Counted from the first letter of the stretch, positions 1 to 8,888 are shown. The stretch is DNA of 11,000 nt from Candidatus Pelagibacter sp. (GCA_028100865.1 JAOHJV010000004.1:1-11000); one strand, 5' to 3'. The notes: generated by a model not told the origin, from the letters alone. Translations and numbers: made by a program.

Positions 1-1071
<1,071 letters not shown>

Positions 1072-1084
1072 TTAATCTAATAGT

Positions 1085-1112
1085 TTTATAAATAATGCAG
1101 AACACTTATCAA
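1085..1112 (-). promoter_or_regulatory. Candidate sigma70-type promoter for aspC
   Basis: On the minus strand, TTGATA (1107-1112) and TATAAA (1085-1090) are separated by 16 nt, each one mismatch from consensus. Transcription would start near 1078, leaving a leader of about 19 nt before the aspC ATG. The -35 lies inside the first codons of uvrB. This is consensus matching in AT-rich DNA, so chance matches are possible. No equally good match was found for uvrB in the 35-nt gap. Confidence 0.4.
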
Positions 1113-3266
1113 GATCTAATTACAGCTGTGCAGAATAAAAATCCTGCAATAAGCCCTAAACTAGAGGGTGGAAAAAAGTTTCAGATGAAAACTGATTTTA
1201 AGCCCGCAGGTGATCAACCTGAGGCTATAAAACAGTTGGTAAATGGTGCTAACAAGGATCAACTTAGCCAAGTTTTACTTGGTGTAACTGGATCTGGAAA
1301 AACTTTTACAATGGCTCAAGTTATTGAAAAAACAAATAGACCAGCACTTATTCTTGCACCCAACAAAACATTAGCAGCTCAACTTTATGGAGAAATGAAA
1401 TCTTTCTTTCCTGATAATGCTGTTGAATATTTCGTATCCTACTATGACTATTATACTCCTGAAGCGTACGTTCCACGATCAGATACTTATATTGAAAAAG
1501 AAGCATCAATTAATGAGCAAATTGATCGAATGCGTCACTCAGCAACAAGATCACTTCTAGAACGTGATGATGTTATTATTGTTTCAAGTGTTTCTTGTAT
1601 CTATGGTTTAGGTTCTGTTGAAGCTTACAGTAAGATGACTTTAAGCCTAAAAACTAATTATGATTATAACAGAGAAGAATTAATTAAATCTTTAGTAGCA
1701 CTTCAGTACAAGAGAAATGATCAAAATTTTTATCGAGGAACTTTTAGGGCACGTGGTGAATACCTTGAAATTTTTCCATCTCACTTAGAAGACCGTGCTT
1801 GGAGATTAAGTTTATTTGGAGATAAACTAGAAAAGATAGAAGAGTTTGATCCATTAACAGGAGACTTAGTTAGTGAACTTGATGTAATAAAAGTTTATGC
1901 AAATAGTCATTACATCACTCCAAAACCAACTATTGAGCAAGCAATAATTAAAATCAAAAGAGAATTGGAGGCAACATTAAAAAAATTTAAAGAACAAAAT
2001 AAATTACTTGAAGCACAAAGATTAGAAGAAAGAACTAAATTTGATTTAGAAATGATTGAAGCAACTGGATCTTGTGCTGGTATTGAAAACTACTCTAGAT
2101 TTTTATCAGGTAGAAAACCGGGAGAACCACCTCCTACCCTATTTGAATATTTTCCAGATAATACTTTAATTTTTGTTGATGAATGCCATGTAACAGTTCC
2201 TCAATTAAATGGGATGTACAAAGGTGATAGATCTAGAAAAAGTAATTTAGCAGAATATGGTTTTAGACTACCTTCTTGTATGGACAATAGACCTCTTAAA
2301 TTTGAAGAATGGGACGCAATGAGAACTCAAACAGTTTTTGTGTCAGCTACACCTGGACCTTGGGAATTAAAACAAACAAAAAATAAATTTGTGGAGCAAA
2401 TCATTAGACCAACTGGATTGATTGATCCACCAGTTGAGATTAGACCAGCTAAAAACCAAGTGGATGATTTAATGCACGAGTGTGTAAAAGTAATTAACAA
2501 TAACTTTAGAGTATTAGTTACTACTTTAACAAAGAAGATGGCTGAAGATCTTACTGAATATCTTCATGAAAACGGTATTAAAGTTAGATATATGCACTCT
2601 GATATTGATACCTTAGAACGAATTGAGATCATGAGAGATCTAAGGCTTGGAGTATTTGATGTATTGGTTGGAATTAACTTGCTTAGAGAAGGACTTGATA
2701 TTCCAGAATGTGCTTTGGTTGGAATTTTAGATGCTGATAAAGAAGGGTTTTTAAGATCTGAAACTTCTTTAGTTCAAACTATTGGAAGAGCTGCAAGAAA
2801 TCTTGAAGGTAAAGTTATTCTTTATGCTGATAAAGAAACAAAAAGTATCAAAAATGCAATCAAAGAAACAGATAGACGGAGAACTATTCAAGTAGCTTAC
2901 AATAAAAAACATAACATCACTGCAAAAAGTGTCCAAAAAGGAATTGGGGACGTTCTTGAGAGTGTGTATGAGAAAGATTATGTAAAAGTTGGAACCGATG
3001 AGAATATTGGTGGCAATCTTAAGAAACATCTAAAAGCCCTTAATAAAAGAATGAAAGAATCTGCAACTAACCTTGAATTTGAAGAAGCTGCTAAAATTAG
3101 AGATGAAATAAGAAAACTTGAAGCATCTGAACTAGAAATTACTTTAAATCCTAAGGTAAAAAAATATAGTTCAAAAAATAAAATGTATCCAAAAGGTAGA
3201 TCAACAATGGGTCTTCCAGGTACAAGAGCACAAAAGGGTAAGAAAAAATGGAAGCATACAAAATAA
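1095..3266 (+). CDS. uvrB: UvrABC excinuclease subunit B
   Basis: DNA-damage-verifying helicase-like subunit of nucleotide-excision repair. UvrA loads it on damaged DNA and it then recruits UvrC. The protein has 723 residues. Walker A GVTGSGKT is at 63-70, the beta-hairpin [10 protein letters not shown] at 116-125, a DECH Walker B box at 362-365 (DESH in E. coli), QTIGRAARN (motif VI) at 561-569, and the UVR domain that contacts UvrC at about 642-676. A Lys-rich tail of about 40 residues follows. The ATG at 1095 is preferred over Met31 because the EGGKKF segment before the [11 protein letters not shown] motif is typical of alphaproteobacterial UvrB. No Shine-Dalgarno is visible. It heads a plus-strand operon that also holds uvrC, and the last 19 nt contain the start of the next gene. 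uvrA is not in the window. Confidence 0.98.
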   Translation: MQNTYQDLITAVQNKNPAISPKLEGGKKFQMKTDFKPAGDQPEAIKQLVNGANKDQLSQVLLGVTGSGKTFTMAQVIEKTNRPALILAPNKTLAAQLYGEMKSFFPDNAVEYFVSYYDYYTPEAYVPRSDTYIEKEASINEQIDRMRHSATRSLLERDDVIIVSSVSCIYGLGSVEAYSKMTLSLKTNYDYNREELIKSLVALQYKRNDQNFYRGTFRARGEYLEIFPSHLEDRAWRLSLFGDKLEKIEEFDPLTGDLVSELDVIKVYANSHYITPKPTIEQAIIKIKRELEATLKKFKEQNKLLEAQRLEERTKFDLEMIEATGSCAGIENYSRFLSGRKPGEPPPTLFEYFPDNTLIFVDECHVTVPQLNGMYKGDRSRKSNLAEYGFRLPSCMDNRPLKFEEWDAMRTQTVFVSATPGPWELKQTKNKFVEQIIRPTGLIDPPVEIRPAKNQVDDLMHECVKVINNNFRVLVTTLTKKMAEDLTEYLHENGIKVRYMHSDIDTLERIEIMRDLRLGVFDVLVGINLLREGLDIPECALVGILDADKEGFLRSETSLVQTIGRAARNLEGKVILYADKETKSIKNAIKETDRRRTIQVAYNKKHNITAKSVQKGIGDVLESVYEKDYVKVGTDENIGGNLKKHLKALNKRMKESATNLEFEEAAKIRDEIRKLEASELEITLNPKVKKYSSKNKMYPKGRSTMGLPGTRAQKGKKKWKHTK

Positions 3267-4000
3267 TTATTACTGGTGGAGCAACCAGAATTGGTGCTGC
3301 TATTGCAAGAAAATTATCTGGTCCAAAAAAAGAAATATTAATCCATTATAATAAATCTAAATCAAAAGCTAAAGCTTTAAAAAAAGAATTAGAGAAAAAT
3401 GGTACTAAAATTTATTTGGTTAAGGGAGATTTAAGCAAAGAAACAGATGTAAATAAAATAGTTAAATTTGCAAAATCTAAATTGAAATATTTTGATTGCC
3501 TGATTAACAATGCATCCCTTTTTGAAAACGATAAATTGGATAACTTTACCACTGATAGCTGGGGAAGGCACTTAAGAACAAATTTAAGAACACCTGCTTT
3601 ATTGTCTAAAGAGTTTTCTAAAAACATTAAAGGTAAAAATAACAATATTATAAACATTATAGATCAAAGAGTATTCAAACTTACTCCTTATTTCTTTTCT
3701 TATACAATAAGTAAAACTGGTCTTTATACTTTAACCAAAACAAGTGCCATGAACTTTGCTCCAAAAATTAGAGTTAATGGAATTGCTCCAGGCCCAACAA
3801 TAAAAAACCAAAGACAAACTGAAAAACATTTTAAAAAGCAATACTTAGCGACACCTTTAAAAAAACAAGTAGATGTAAATGAAATTTGTAATGCAGTTGA
3901 CTTTTTCATTAAAAACAGCTCTATTACAGGACAAGTTTTAGCGATTGACAGCGGTCAAAACTTAAATTGGCAAACACCAGATGTAATAGGTAAAGAATGA
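3248..4000 (+). CDS. SDR-family oxidoreductase, PTR1/FolM-like pteridine (dihydrofolate?) reductase
   Basis: A 250-residue short-chain dehydrogenase, likely cytosolic and NADPH-dependent. The Rossmann motif TGGATRIG (9-16) has Arg before the Ile-Gly, as in FolM and PTR1. NNAS is at 87-90. The catalytic Tyr and Lys are in YTISK (Tyr152, Lys156). The usual catalytic Ser is replaced by Asp139 (IIDQRV), exactly 13 residues before the Tyr, the same spacing as Asp181-Tyr194-Lys198 of Leishmania PTR1 and the equivalent residues of E. coli Fol[11 protein letters not shown] and the late DSGQNLNW match the family. The start overlaps uvrB by 19 nt with an AAGGG Shine-Dalgarno at 3234-3238. The stop overlaps folB in ATGA. 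Family assignment is firm. The substrate (dihydropterin, dihydrofolate or dihydromonapterin) is inferred from the active site and the folB neighbour. Confidence 0.88.
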   Translation: MEAYKIIITGGATRIGAAIARKLSGPKKEILIHYNKSKSKAKALKKELEKNGTKIYLVKGDLSKETDVNKIVKFAKSKLKYFDCLINNASLFENDKLDNFTTDSWGRHLRTNLRTPALLSKEFSKNIKGKNNNIINIIDQRVFKLTPYFFSYTISKTGLYTLTKTSAMNFAPKIRVNGIAPGPTIKNQRQTEKHFKKQYLATPLKKQVDVNEICNAVDFFIKNSSITGQVLAIDSGQNLNWQTPDVIGKE

Positions 4001-4422
4001 AAAAGAATAATTTTAAAGTTGTAAAAATTGATAAAAATAGAAATTTATTTAATTATGAGAAAAAAATTCTGATCAAAGAACTAACTTTAGATTTAAAGCT
4101 TGGCTACTATGATTTTGAGAAAGAAAAACCACAAAAAGTAAAATTTAGCCTTGAAATTGATTATGAAGATAAAAAACCAACAAGCGATAAAGATATCAAA
4201 TCGATAGTAAATTATGGTCAAGTTGTAAAATTGATCAAAAAACTTACCAAAAATAAACATTACAATTTCCTAGAAACGCTTGCGGAAGATGTTTTTGATG
4301 TCTTGTTTAAAGATAAGCGTATTGGCAAAATAATGCTTCAAATAGAAAAACTAGAGATATTAAAAGAATGTACCTCTGTTGGTATTCAAATTACCAAAAA
4401 AAGAAGTCATGAAAAGCTCTGA
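3997..4422 (+). CDS. folB: Dihydroneopterin aldolase (FolB)
   Basis: Folate-biosynthesis enzyme that cleaves 7,8-dihydroneopterin to 6-hydroxymethyl-7,8-dihydropterin and glycolaldehyde, and is usually an oligomer. The core runs from about residue 24 to 133: [13 protein letters not shown], then GYYDFE with Glu41 aligning to the catalytic Glu, VNYGQV with Tyr73, FLETLAE, and [15 protein letters not shown] with Lys118 at the catalytic Lys position. Two oddities are seen: about 23 extra N-terminal residues before the usual start, and Leu in place of the common Pro after the catalytic Lys. At 141 residues it is slightly longer than the usual 115-125. The ATG overlaps the SDR stop (ATGA), implying translational coupling, with a weak AGG upstream at 3988-3990. 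The 3' end overlaps uvrC by 14 nt. Confidence 0.9.
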   Translation: MKKNNFKVVKIDKNRNLFNYEKKILIKELTLDLKLGYYDFEKEKPQKVKFSLEIDYEDKKPTSDKDIKSIVNYGQVVKLIKKLTKNKHYNFLETLAEDVFDVLFKDKRIGKIMLQIEKLEILKECTSVGIQITKKRSHEKL

Positions 4423-6244
4423 ACTTGGAAAAGAAGTAATAAAAAAAGAGCTTCCATTAATTCCTAAAAGTCCTGGTGTTTATAGAATGCTTAATCATAA
4501 AGATGATATTCTTTATGTTGGAAAAGCTAAAAATCTTCCCAATAGATTAAAAAGTTATGTAGCTGAAAAAAATCACATCATTCGAACAGAAAGAATGTTA
4601 TCTCAAACCTTCAAATTAGAGATCACAACTACAGCAAATGAAAGTGAAGCCTTACTTTTAGAGGCTAATTTAATCAAAAAACATAAACCAAAGTTTAATA
4701 TTTTACTTAAAGACGATAAATCATTTCCCTTCATATTTATTGGTGAAAAAGAACAATGGCCAAGGGTCATGAAACATAGGGGTAAAAAAGAAAAAGAAGG
4801 GTTTTACTTTGGTCCTTTTGCATCAGCAGGAACTGCTAATTGGACTATTAAGATGCTTCAAAAAATATTTCAATTAAGAGTATGTGATGATGGAACCTTT
4901 AAAAATAGAAAAAGACCTTGCATACTTTATCAAATAAAAAGATGCTCAGGTCCTTGCGTGGGCTACATAGATAAATCTGATTATAAAAAAACTGTAGACC
5001 AAGCAATTCTGTTCGTATCAGGCAAATCAAGAGATATACAAAAAAACCTTTCAAAAGAAATGGAAGCCGCAAGTGATGAACTTGATTTTGAAAAAGCTTC
5101 AATTTTTAGGGACAGAATAAAATCTTTAAATATAATTCAATCCTCTCAAAGAATTAATGAAGCAAACCTAGTTGATGCTGATGTAATTGCTGGATACAAA
5201 GAATCTGGTAAAGCTTGTATTCAAGTATTTTTTTATAGATCAAAACAAAACTGGGGAAACCAAGCTTACTTTCCAAAACATGATCCGGATCAAGAAATTT
5301 CAGAGATTATGTCTTCTTTTTTAATGCAATTTTATGAAAATAAAACTGTTCCCAAGTTAGTTATTATCAATAGTGATATTAAAGATAAGAAACTAATAGA
5401 AGAAACTTTGAGTAAAAAAGAGGGAAATACTATTTCTATTAACACTGCTAAAAAAGGTACTAAGGCAAAAGTTGTGGCAATGGCTGAAAAAAATGCCAAA
5501 GAGTCATTAAACAGAAAACTTTATGAAACAAATAATAATAAAAACTTGTTTGAAGGGGTTGCTAAAAAATTTGATCTAAAAAATGTCATCAATCTTGTTG
5601 AAGTTTATGACAACAGTCATATTTCAGGAACTAATAGTGTTGGTGCTATGGTTACTTTTGGCAATGAAGGCTTTGTAAAAAAAAGATATCGAAAATTTGA
5701 TATTAAGACCAAAGGTGCAGAACAAGATGACTTTGCTATGCTTAAAGAAGTGTTATCTAGAAGGTTTAAAAGAGCAATTTTAGAAAAAGGAAATTACTTA
5801 ACATTACCAGATTTAATATTAATTGATGGTGGTAAAGGCCAATATTCTTCGGCAAAAGAAGTACTAGATGAATTGGGCCTTCATGATCTTCCAATGATTG
5901 CTATTGCAAAAGGTAAATTAAGAAATAGTGGAGATGAAACATTTTTCTATAATGGCAAAAGCTATAAATTTGAAAAAAATGATCCAACTTTATTCTTCAT
6001 GCAAAGACTTAGAGACGAAGCGCATAGATTTGCAATTACCTCTCATAGAGCCAAAAGAGCTAAAGGATTATCAAAATCATTGTTGGATCAGATCGATGGT
6101 ATAGGTGCTATTAGAAAAAGAGCATTATTAAACCATTTTGGATCTGCAAGATCTGTCGAGTCTGCTAGTTTTGATGAGATAAAGTCTGTAGAAGGTGTTG
6201 AGGAAAAAGTTGCAAAAAAGATATATAACTTTTTTCACGAATAA
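4409..6244 (+). CDS. uvrC: UvrABC excinuclease subunit C
   Basis: Dual-incision nuclease of nucleotide-excision repair, recruited by UvrB. With the ATG at 4409 the product has 611 residues; a TTG at 4379 would add ten. The ATG is preferred for its purine-rich lead (AAGAAG) and the normal N-terminus. Domains in order: GIY-YIG nuclease (GVY at 23-25, [11 protein letters not shown] from 36) for the 3' cut; a Cys cluster C159-x11-C171-x7-C179-x3-C183; a UVR domain at about 207-243; an RNase-H-like nuclease for the 5' cut, with Asp401 (YDNSH), Asp440/441, Asp473 (IDGGKGQ) and His539 (DEAHRF); and a tandem helix-hairpin-helix region at about 555-611. All expected catalytic residues are present. It overlaps folB by 14 nt and ends 2 nt before pgsA. 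Confidence 0.97.
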   Translation: MKSSELGKEVIKKELPLIPKSPGVYRMLNHKDDILYVGKAKNLPNRLKSYVAEKNHIIRTERMLSQTFKLEITTTANESEALLLEANLIKKHKPKFNILLKDDKSFPFIFIGEKEQWPRVMKHRGKKEKEGFYFGPFASAGTANWTIKMLQKIFQLRVCDDGTFKNRKRPCILYQIKRCSGPCVGYIDKSDYKKTVDQAILFVSGKSRDIQKNLSKEMEAASDELDFEKASIFRDRIKSLNIIQSSQRINEANLVDADVIAGYKESGKACIQVFFYRSKQNWGNQAYFPKHDPDQEISEIMSSFLMQFYENKTVPKLVIINSDIKDKKLIEETLSKKEGNTISINTAKKGTKAKVVAMAEKNAKESLNRKLYETNNNKNLFEGVAKKFDLKNVINLVEVYDNSHISGTNSVGAMVTFGNEGFVKKRYRKFDIKTKGAEQDDFAMLKEVLSRRFKRAILEKGNYLTLPDLILIDGGKGQYSSAKEVLDELGLHDLPMIAIAKGKLRNSGDETFFYNGKSYKFEKNDPTLFFMQRLRDEAHRFAITSHRAKRAKGLSKSLLDQIDGIGAIRKRALLNHFGSARSVESASFDEIKSVEGVEEKVAKKIYNFFHE

Positions 6245-6246
6245 TT

Positions 6247-6831
6247 ATGCTTAGAAAAATTCCAAACATATTAACAATTGGGCGAATAATAATAGTCCCC
6301 TTCTTTGTCTTGGCCTTTTATCTTCCAGGTTTTTATGGAGATTTAACTGCATTAATATTATTTATTGTTGCTTCATTCACTGATTTTTTAGATGGAATGT
6401 TAGCTCGAATGCTTGGAGAGGAGTCGAAGTTAGGTGAATTATTAGATCCAATTGCAGATAAAATTATTGTAGCTACTGCGCTAATCTTGTTAGTAATGGA
6501 TGGTACCATTAGAAATTATGAAGTCATTGCTGCAATAATTATTCTTACACGAGAAATACTAATTTCTGGGTTAAGAGAATTTTTGGCTAAAGGACAAATA
6601 AAACTTCCAGTATCCAACCTTGCAAAATTAAAAACTGTTTTACAAATGGTATCAATTGCTTTTTTACTTTCAGGGGAGACAGGAAATAAAATTATAAACT
6701 TTCAAGATTATAATGCTCAAACTATTGGGATTATACTTCTTTGGCTTTCTGCATTTTTAACTCTTTTCACTGGTTACGATTACATGCGTAAGGGAATAGA
6801 TCACGCAATATCAGAAGACAACAAAGATTAA
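6247..6831 (+). CDS. pgsA: CDP-diacylglycerol--glycerol-3-phosphate 3-phosphatidyltransferase
   Basis: Inner-membrane enzyme that makes phosphatidylglycerophosphate from CDP-diacylglycerol and glycerol-3-phosphate, the committed step to phosphatidylglycerol and cardiolipin. The 194-residue hydrophobic protein has several predicted membrane helices. It carries the full CDP-alcohol phosphotransferase signature DG-xx-AR-x8-G-xxx-D-xxx-D: Asp49, Gly50, Ala53, Arg54, Gly63, Asp67 and Asp71. The N-terminal MLRKIPNILTIGRI is typical of PgsA. It starts 2 nt after the uvrC stop with no clear Shine-Dalgarno, so it probably depends on upstream transcription and translation. uvrC-pgsA adjacency is common in proteobacteria. 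Its stop codon overlaps the stop of the convergent ilvE. Confidence 0.95.
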   Translation: MLRKIPNILTIGRIIIVPFFVLAFYLPGFYGDLTALILFIVASFTDFLDGMLARMLGEESKLGELLDPIADKIIVATALILLVMDGTIRNYEVIAAIIILTREILISGLREFLAKGQIKLPVSNLAKLKTVLQMVSIAFLLSGETGNKIINFQDYNAQTIGIILLWLSAFLTLFTGYDYMRKGIDHAISEDNKD

Positions 6832-7709
6832 GCAGCTTTTTTCTTTCTTACTAAAGTTTGATAACTTTCATTTAAATTAATTATAGTTTCACATACTTTA
6901 AATTGATTTTCCGCAATACATGATACAGGGGTTACTTCTGCTGCCGTTCCAGTTAAAAAACATCCAACAAAACTTGAAAGTTCTGATGGATTTATTTTTC
7001 TTTCATGAACTTTAATACCTTTGGATTTTGCTATCTCAATTACTGTTCTTCTTGTTATTCCGTCTAAAAAAGAATCTGGAATAGGTGTGTGAATTTCACC
7101 ATTTTTATCTTTGAAAAAAATATTTGCACCAGTTGCTTCTGCAACATTTCCATCATGATCTAACATTAAAGAGTCGGTGTAACCTTCTTTTTCTGCTTCG
7201 TGTTTTGATAAAGTGCAAATCATATAAAGACCTGAAGCTTTTGTATCCCATGGAATTGTATTTGGAGCAGGTCTTCGCCAATTTGAAATATTTAATTTTA
7301 TTCCTTCCACTTTAAGTTTTGGATCAAAATAAGAACCCCATTCCCAAGTAGCAATAGCAACATGAATTTTTGTTTGTTGAGCAGAAATTGCCATCATTTC
7401 ACTTCCTCTCCAAATAGTAGGTCTTACATAGCCATTTTCTACATTCTGAACTGAAATAATTTTATTACAGGCATCATTGATTTCTTTTTCAGAATAAGGA
7501 ATTGTCATACCCATTCTTTTTGCTGAATAAAAAAGTCTTGAAGTGTGTTCCTCTAATTTAAATATTGAGCCATCGTAAACTCTCTCTCCTTCAAAAACAC
7601 AACTAGCGTAATGAAGTCCATGATTTAAAACATGTATCTTAGCGTCAGCCCAATCAACTAGCTCACTATTATACCAAATTTTTCCAGTTCTTTTATCGTA
7701 CGGTACCAT
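6828..7709 (-). CDS. ilvE: Branched-chain amino acid aminotransferase
   Basis: Fold-type IV PLP enzyme for the last step of valine, isoleucine and leucine synthesis, using glutamate as amino donor. The protein has 293 residues. Visible family marks are HTSRLF (Arg59, cofactor phosphate region), TKASGLYM with the PLP lysine Lys157, the EATGANIFF motif with Glu191, DGITRRTV, and the late TGTAAEVTPV loop. The ATG at 7709-7707 gives the normal start (MVPYDKRTGKIWYN). The gene is divergent from the MarR-family gene across about 71 nt. It is convergent with pgsA, and the two stop codons overlap by 4 nt in a shared TTAA. D-amino-acid or 4-amino-4-deoxychorismate activity is possible for the fold, but the motifs fit IlvE best. 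Confidence 0.94.
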   Translation of the reverse strand: MVPYDKRTGKIWYNSELVDWADAKIHVLNHGLHYASCVFEGERVYDGSIFKLEEHTSRLFYSAKRMGMTIPYSEKEINDACNKIISVQNVENGYVRPTIWRGSEMMAISAQQTKIHVAIATWEWGSYFDPKLKVEGIKLNISNWRRPAPNTIPWDTKASGLYMICTLSKHEAEKEGYTDSLMLDHDGNVAEATGANIFFKDKNGEIHTPIPDSFLDGITRRTVIEIAKSKGIKVHERKINPSELSSFVGCFLTGTAAEVTPVSCIAENQFKVCETIINLNESYQTLVRKKKAA

Positions 7710-7738
7710 GTATGAAATTTTTTAAATTATAAGTGAAA

Positions 7739-7765
7739 ATTATCTTTGTATCTTTAATATGTCAA
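7739..7765 (-). promoter_or_regulatory. Candidate promoter for ilvE
   Basis: On the minus strand a perfect TTGACA (7760-7765) is followed after 15 nt by GATAAT (7739-7744). A second -10-like hexamer, a perfect TATAAT, lies at 7726-7731 but lacks a matching -35. The first pair has a short spacer, so either -10 could be the real one. The spacer holds a tandem repeat described separately. The call rests on consensus matching only. Confidence 0.38.
7741..7755 (+). repeat. Tandem direct repeat TATCTTT in the ilvE / petP divergent region
   Basis: Two exact copies of TATCTTT (7741-7747 and 7749-7755) repeat at 8-nt period between the -35 and -10 of the candidate ilvE promoter and upstream of the petP start. 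It may be an operator or a chance AT-rich repeat. MarR proteins usually bind inverted repeats, so the link to the neighbouring regulator is only a guess. Confidence 0.3.
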
Positions 7766-7780
7766 TATAACTTACCTATA

Positions 7781-8218
7781 ATGAAAGAACTTTTATATTT
7801 AAAAGATGAGCAGCTCAAAGATCTAATTGAAAAATTATTTGTCAGCTACAGAGAAACATTTTCAGACGCAAAAAAAGTATTAGACAGGTATTCTATTGGT
7901 TTAGCTCATCATAAGGTTATTCATTTATTGTCTATGTACCAAGGTATTTCGATTTCTGAGCTTTTAAAGAAGTTAAAAGTAACAAAACAAAGCCTCAATA
8001 GAGTTCTTAAAGATTTAATTAAATTAGAAATAGTAACTTTTAAAAAAGACGATCAAGATACAAGAGTTAAACATGTTTTTTTAAATGAAAAAGGAAAAAA
8101 AATATTTAATGAAATTTTCGATTTGCAAAAAAAAAGGATTTACAATGCATTACTTAATTCAAGTTCAGAGGAAGTAATCAATTTTGATAATGTTTTGAGT
8201 AAAATTATAAATGGATAA
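7781..8218 (+). CDS. petP: MarR-family transcriptional regulator, PetP type
   Basis: A 145-residue winged-helix DNA-binding protein, probably dimeric. The winged HTH spans about 56-110: ISISELLKKL, recognition segment VTKQSLNRVLKDLI, and wing DQDTR at 91-95 with the Asp-x-Arg typical of MarR. The IGLAHHKVIH and VTKQSLNRVL segments resemble Rhodobacter PetP, which lies beside the response-regulator gene petR; petP and petR are needed there for cytochrome bc1 expression. The ATG at 7781 is chosen over a GTG at 7733, because LYLKDEQLKDLI matches the family N-terminus and the longer form would read through the divergent promoter. There is no clear Shine-Dalgarno. The 3' end overlaps the response regulator by 8 nt. 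The target genes and ligand are unknown. Confidence 0.9.
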   Translation: MKELLYLKDEQLKDLIEKLFVSYRETFSDAKKVLDRYSIGLAHHKVIHLLSMYQGISISELLKKLKVTKQSLNRVLKDLIKLEIVTFKKDDQDTRVKHVFLNEKGKKIFNEIFDLQKKRIYNALLNSSSEEVINFDNVLSKIING

Positions 8219-8888
8219 ATTTATTGCTCATATCCTAGTTGTTGATGATGATGATGGAATAAGATCATTAGTAAAAAAATACTTAAATGAAAATAATTTT
8301 TTAGTTACAACTGCGGATAGTGCTGAAGATGCATCAGAAAAAATTAGCATCATAAAATTTGATTTAATTATTTTAGATATAATGATGCCTGGAAAAAATG
8401 GTTTAGAATTTATTAAAGATCATAAAACAAAATTAGATACCCCTATTATCCTTTTGACTGCTAAAGGAGAAGCAAATGAAAGAGTTGAGGGTCTAGAGAC
8501 TGGAGCAGATGATTATTTGCCAAAACCATTTGAGCCAAAAGAGCTAATTTTAAGAATTAAAAATATTTTAGACAAAACTTTAAAAACTGAACAGGTCAGA
8601 ATTATTGAATTTGCAAATGTTAAAATAGATCTGAATAAACTTTTGATACACAAGAACGATAAGGAATTTAAAATTAATAATACAGAAAAAATAATTTTAG
8701 AAAAAATGATTAATAATCCTGGCAAAACATTTTCAAGGGAGGATATTGGTCAGTTAATTGAACTTGATAAAGAGAGATCTATAGACGTAATTATCACAAG
8801 ATTACGAAAAAAAATTGAAATAGATCCTAAGAATCCAAAATTTTTACAAACAATAAGAGGTGCCGGGTATGTTCTCTGGATTGAGTAA
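8211..8888 (+). CDS. ompR: OmpR/PhoB-class two-component response regulator (PetR/OmpR-like)
   Basis: A 225-residue cytosolic transcription factor. The receiver domain (about 7-120) has the acidic cluster at Asp12-Asp14, the phospho-acceptor Asp56 in LDIMMPGKNG, the switch Thr83 in LLTAKG, and Lys105 in the KPF motif. A C-terminal winged helix (about 130-225) ends in the family-typical TIRGAGYVL. The gene starts inside the last codons of the MarR gene (ATGGATAA overlap) and its own end contains the start of the histidine kinase, so the three are probably co-translated. Position after a PetP-like gene suggests PetR; the EnvZ-like kinase behind it suggests OmpR. The symbol is chosen for the class, and the regulon cannot be read from this window. 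Confidence 0.9.
   Translation: MDKFIAHILVVDDDDGIRSLVKKYLNENNFLVTTADSAEDASEKISIIKFDLIILDIMMPGKNGLEFIKDHKTKLDTPIILLTAKGEANERVEGLETGADDYLPKPFEPKELILRIKNILDKTLKTEQVRIIEFANVKIDLNKLLIHKNDKEFKINNTEKIILEKMINNPGKTFSREDIGQLIELDKERSIDVIITRLRKKIEIDPKNPKFLQTIRGAGYVLWIE
8855..8860 (+). promoter_or_regulatory. Ribosome binding site deciding the kinase start
   Basis: AAGAGG sits inside the 3' end of the response-regulator gene, 8 nt before the ATG at 8869. It is one of the better Shine-Dalgarno matches in the window. It supports ATG 8869 over the GTG at 8860, whose first base falls within this motif. Confidence 0.55.

Noticed and set aside
2769..3029. 86-codon open frame antisense to uvrB
   Set aside because: It lies wholly within the conserved motif VI to UVR region of uvrB, has a low-complexity Phe/Ser/Ile-rich product, and shows no family motif. 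It is an AT-rich shadow.
3412..3909. Two open frames (81 and 61 codons) antisense to the SDR gene
   Set aside because: Both mirror the conserved SDR coding sequence, including the NNAS and YxxxK regions. Neither has a recognisable domain or start signal.
4379..4408. TTG start adding ten residues to UvrC
   Set aside because: The ATG at 4409 has a purine-rich lead and gives the usual UvrC N-terminal length. The extra residues have no family counterpart that I recognise.
4899..5102. 67-codon open frame antisense to uvrC
   Set aside because: It is complementary to the Cys cluster and UVR domain of uvrC, and its Phe/Leu-rich product resembles other shadow frames here.
7124..7315. 63-codon plus-strand frame inside ilvE
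   Set aside because: It is antisense to the PLP-lysine region of ilvE. The composition is Leu-rich with no motif, so it is not a gene.
7733..7780. GTG start adding 16 residues to the MarR protein
   Set aside because: The extension does not resemble PetP proteins and would read through the divergent promoter region. The ATG at 7781 fits better.
8513..8725. 70-codon open frame antisense to the response regulator
   Set aside because: It covers the linker between the receiver and DNA-binding domains on the wrong strand and has no independent support.
8860..8868. GTG start adding three residues to the histidine kinase
   Set aside because: Its first base belongs to the AAGAGG site that is well placed for the ATG at 8869.
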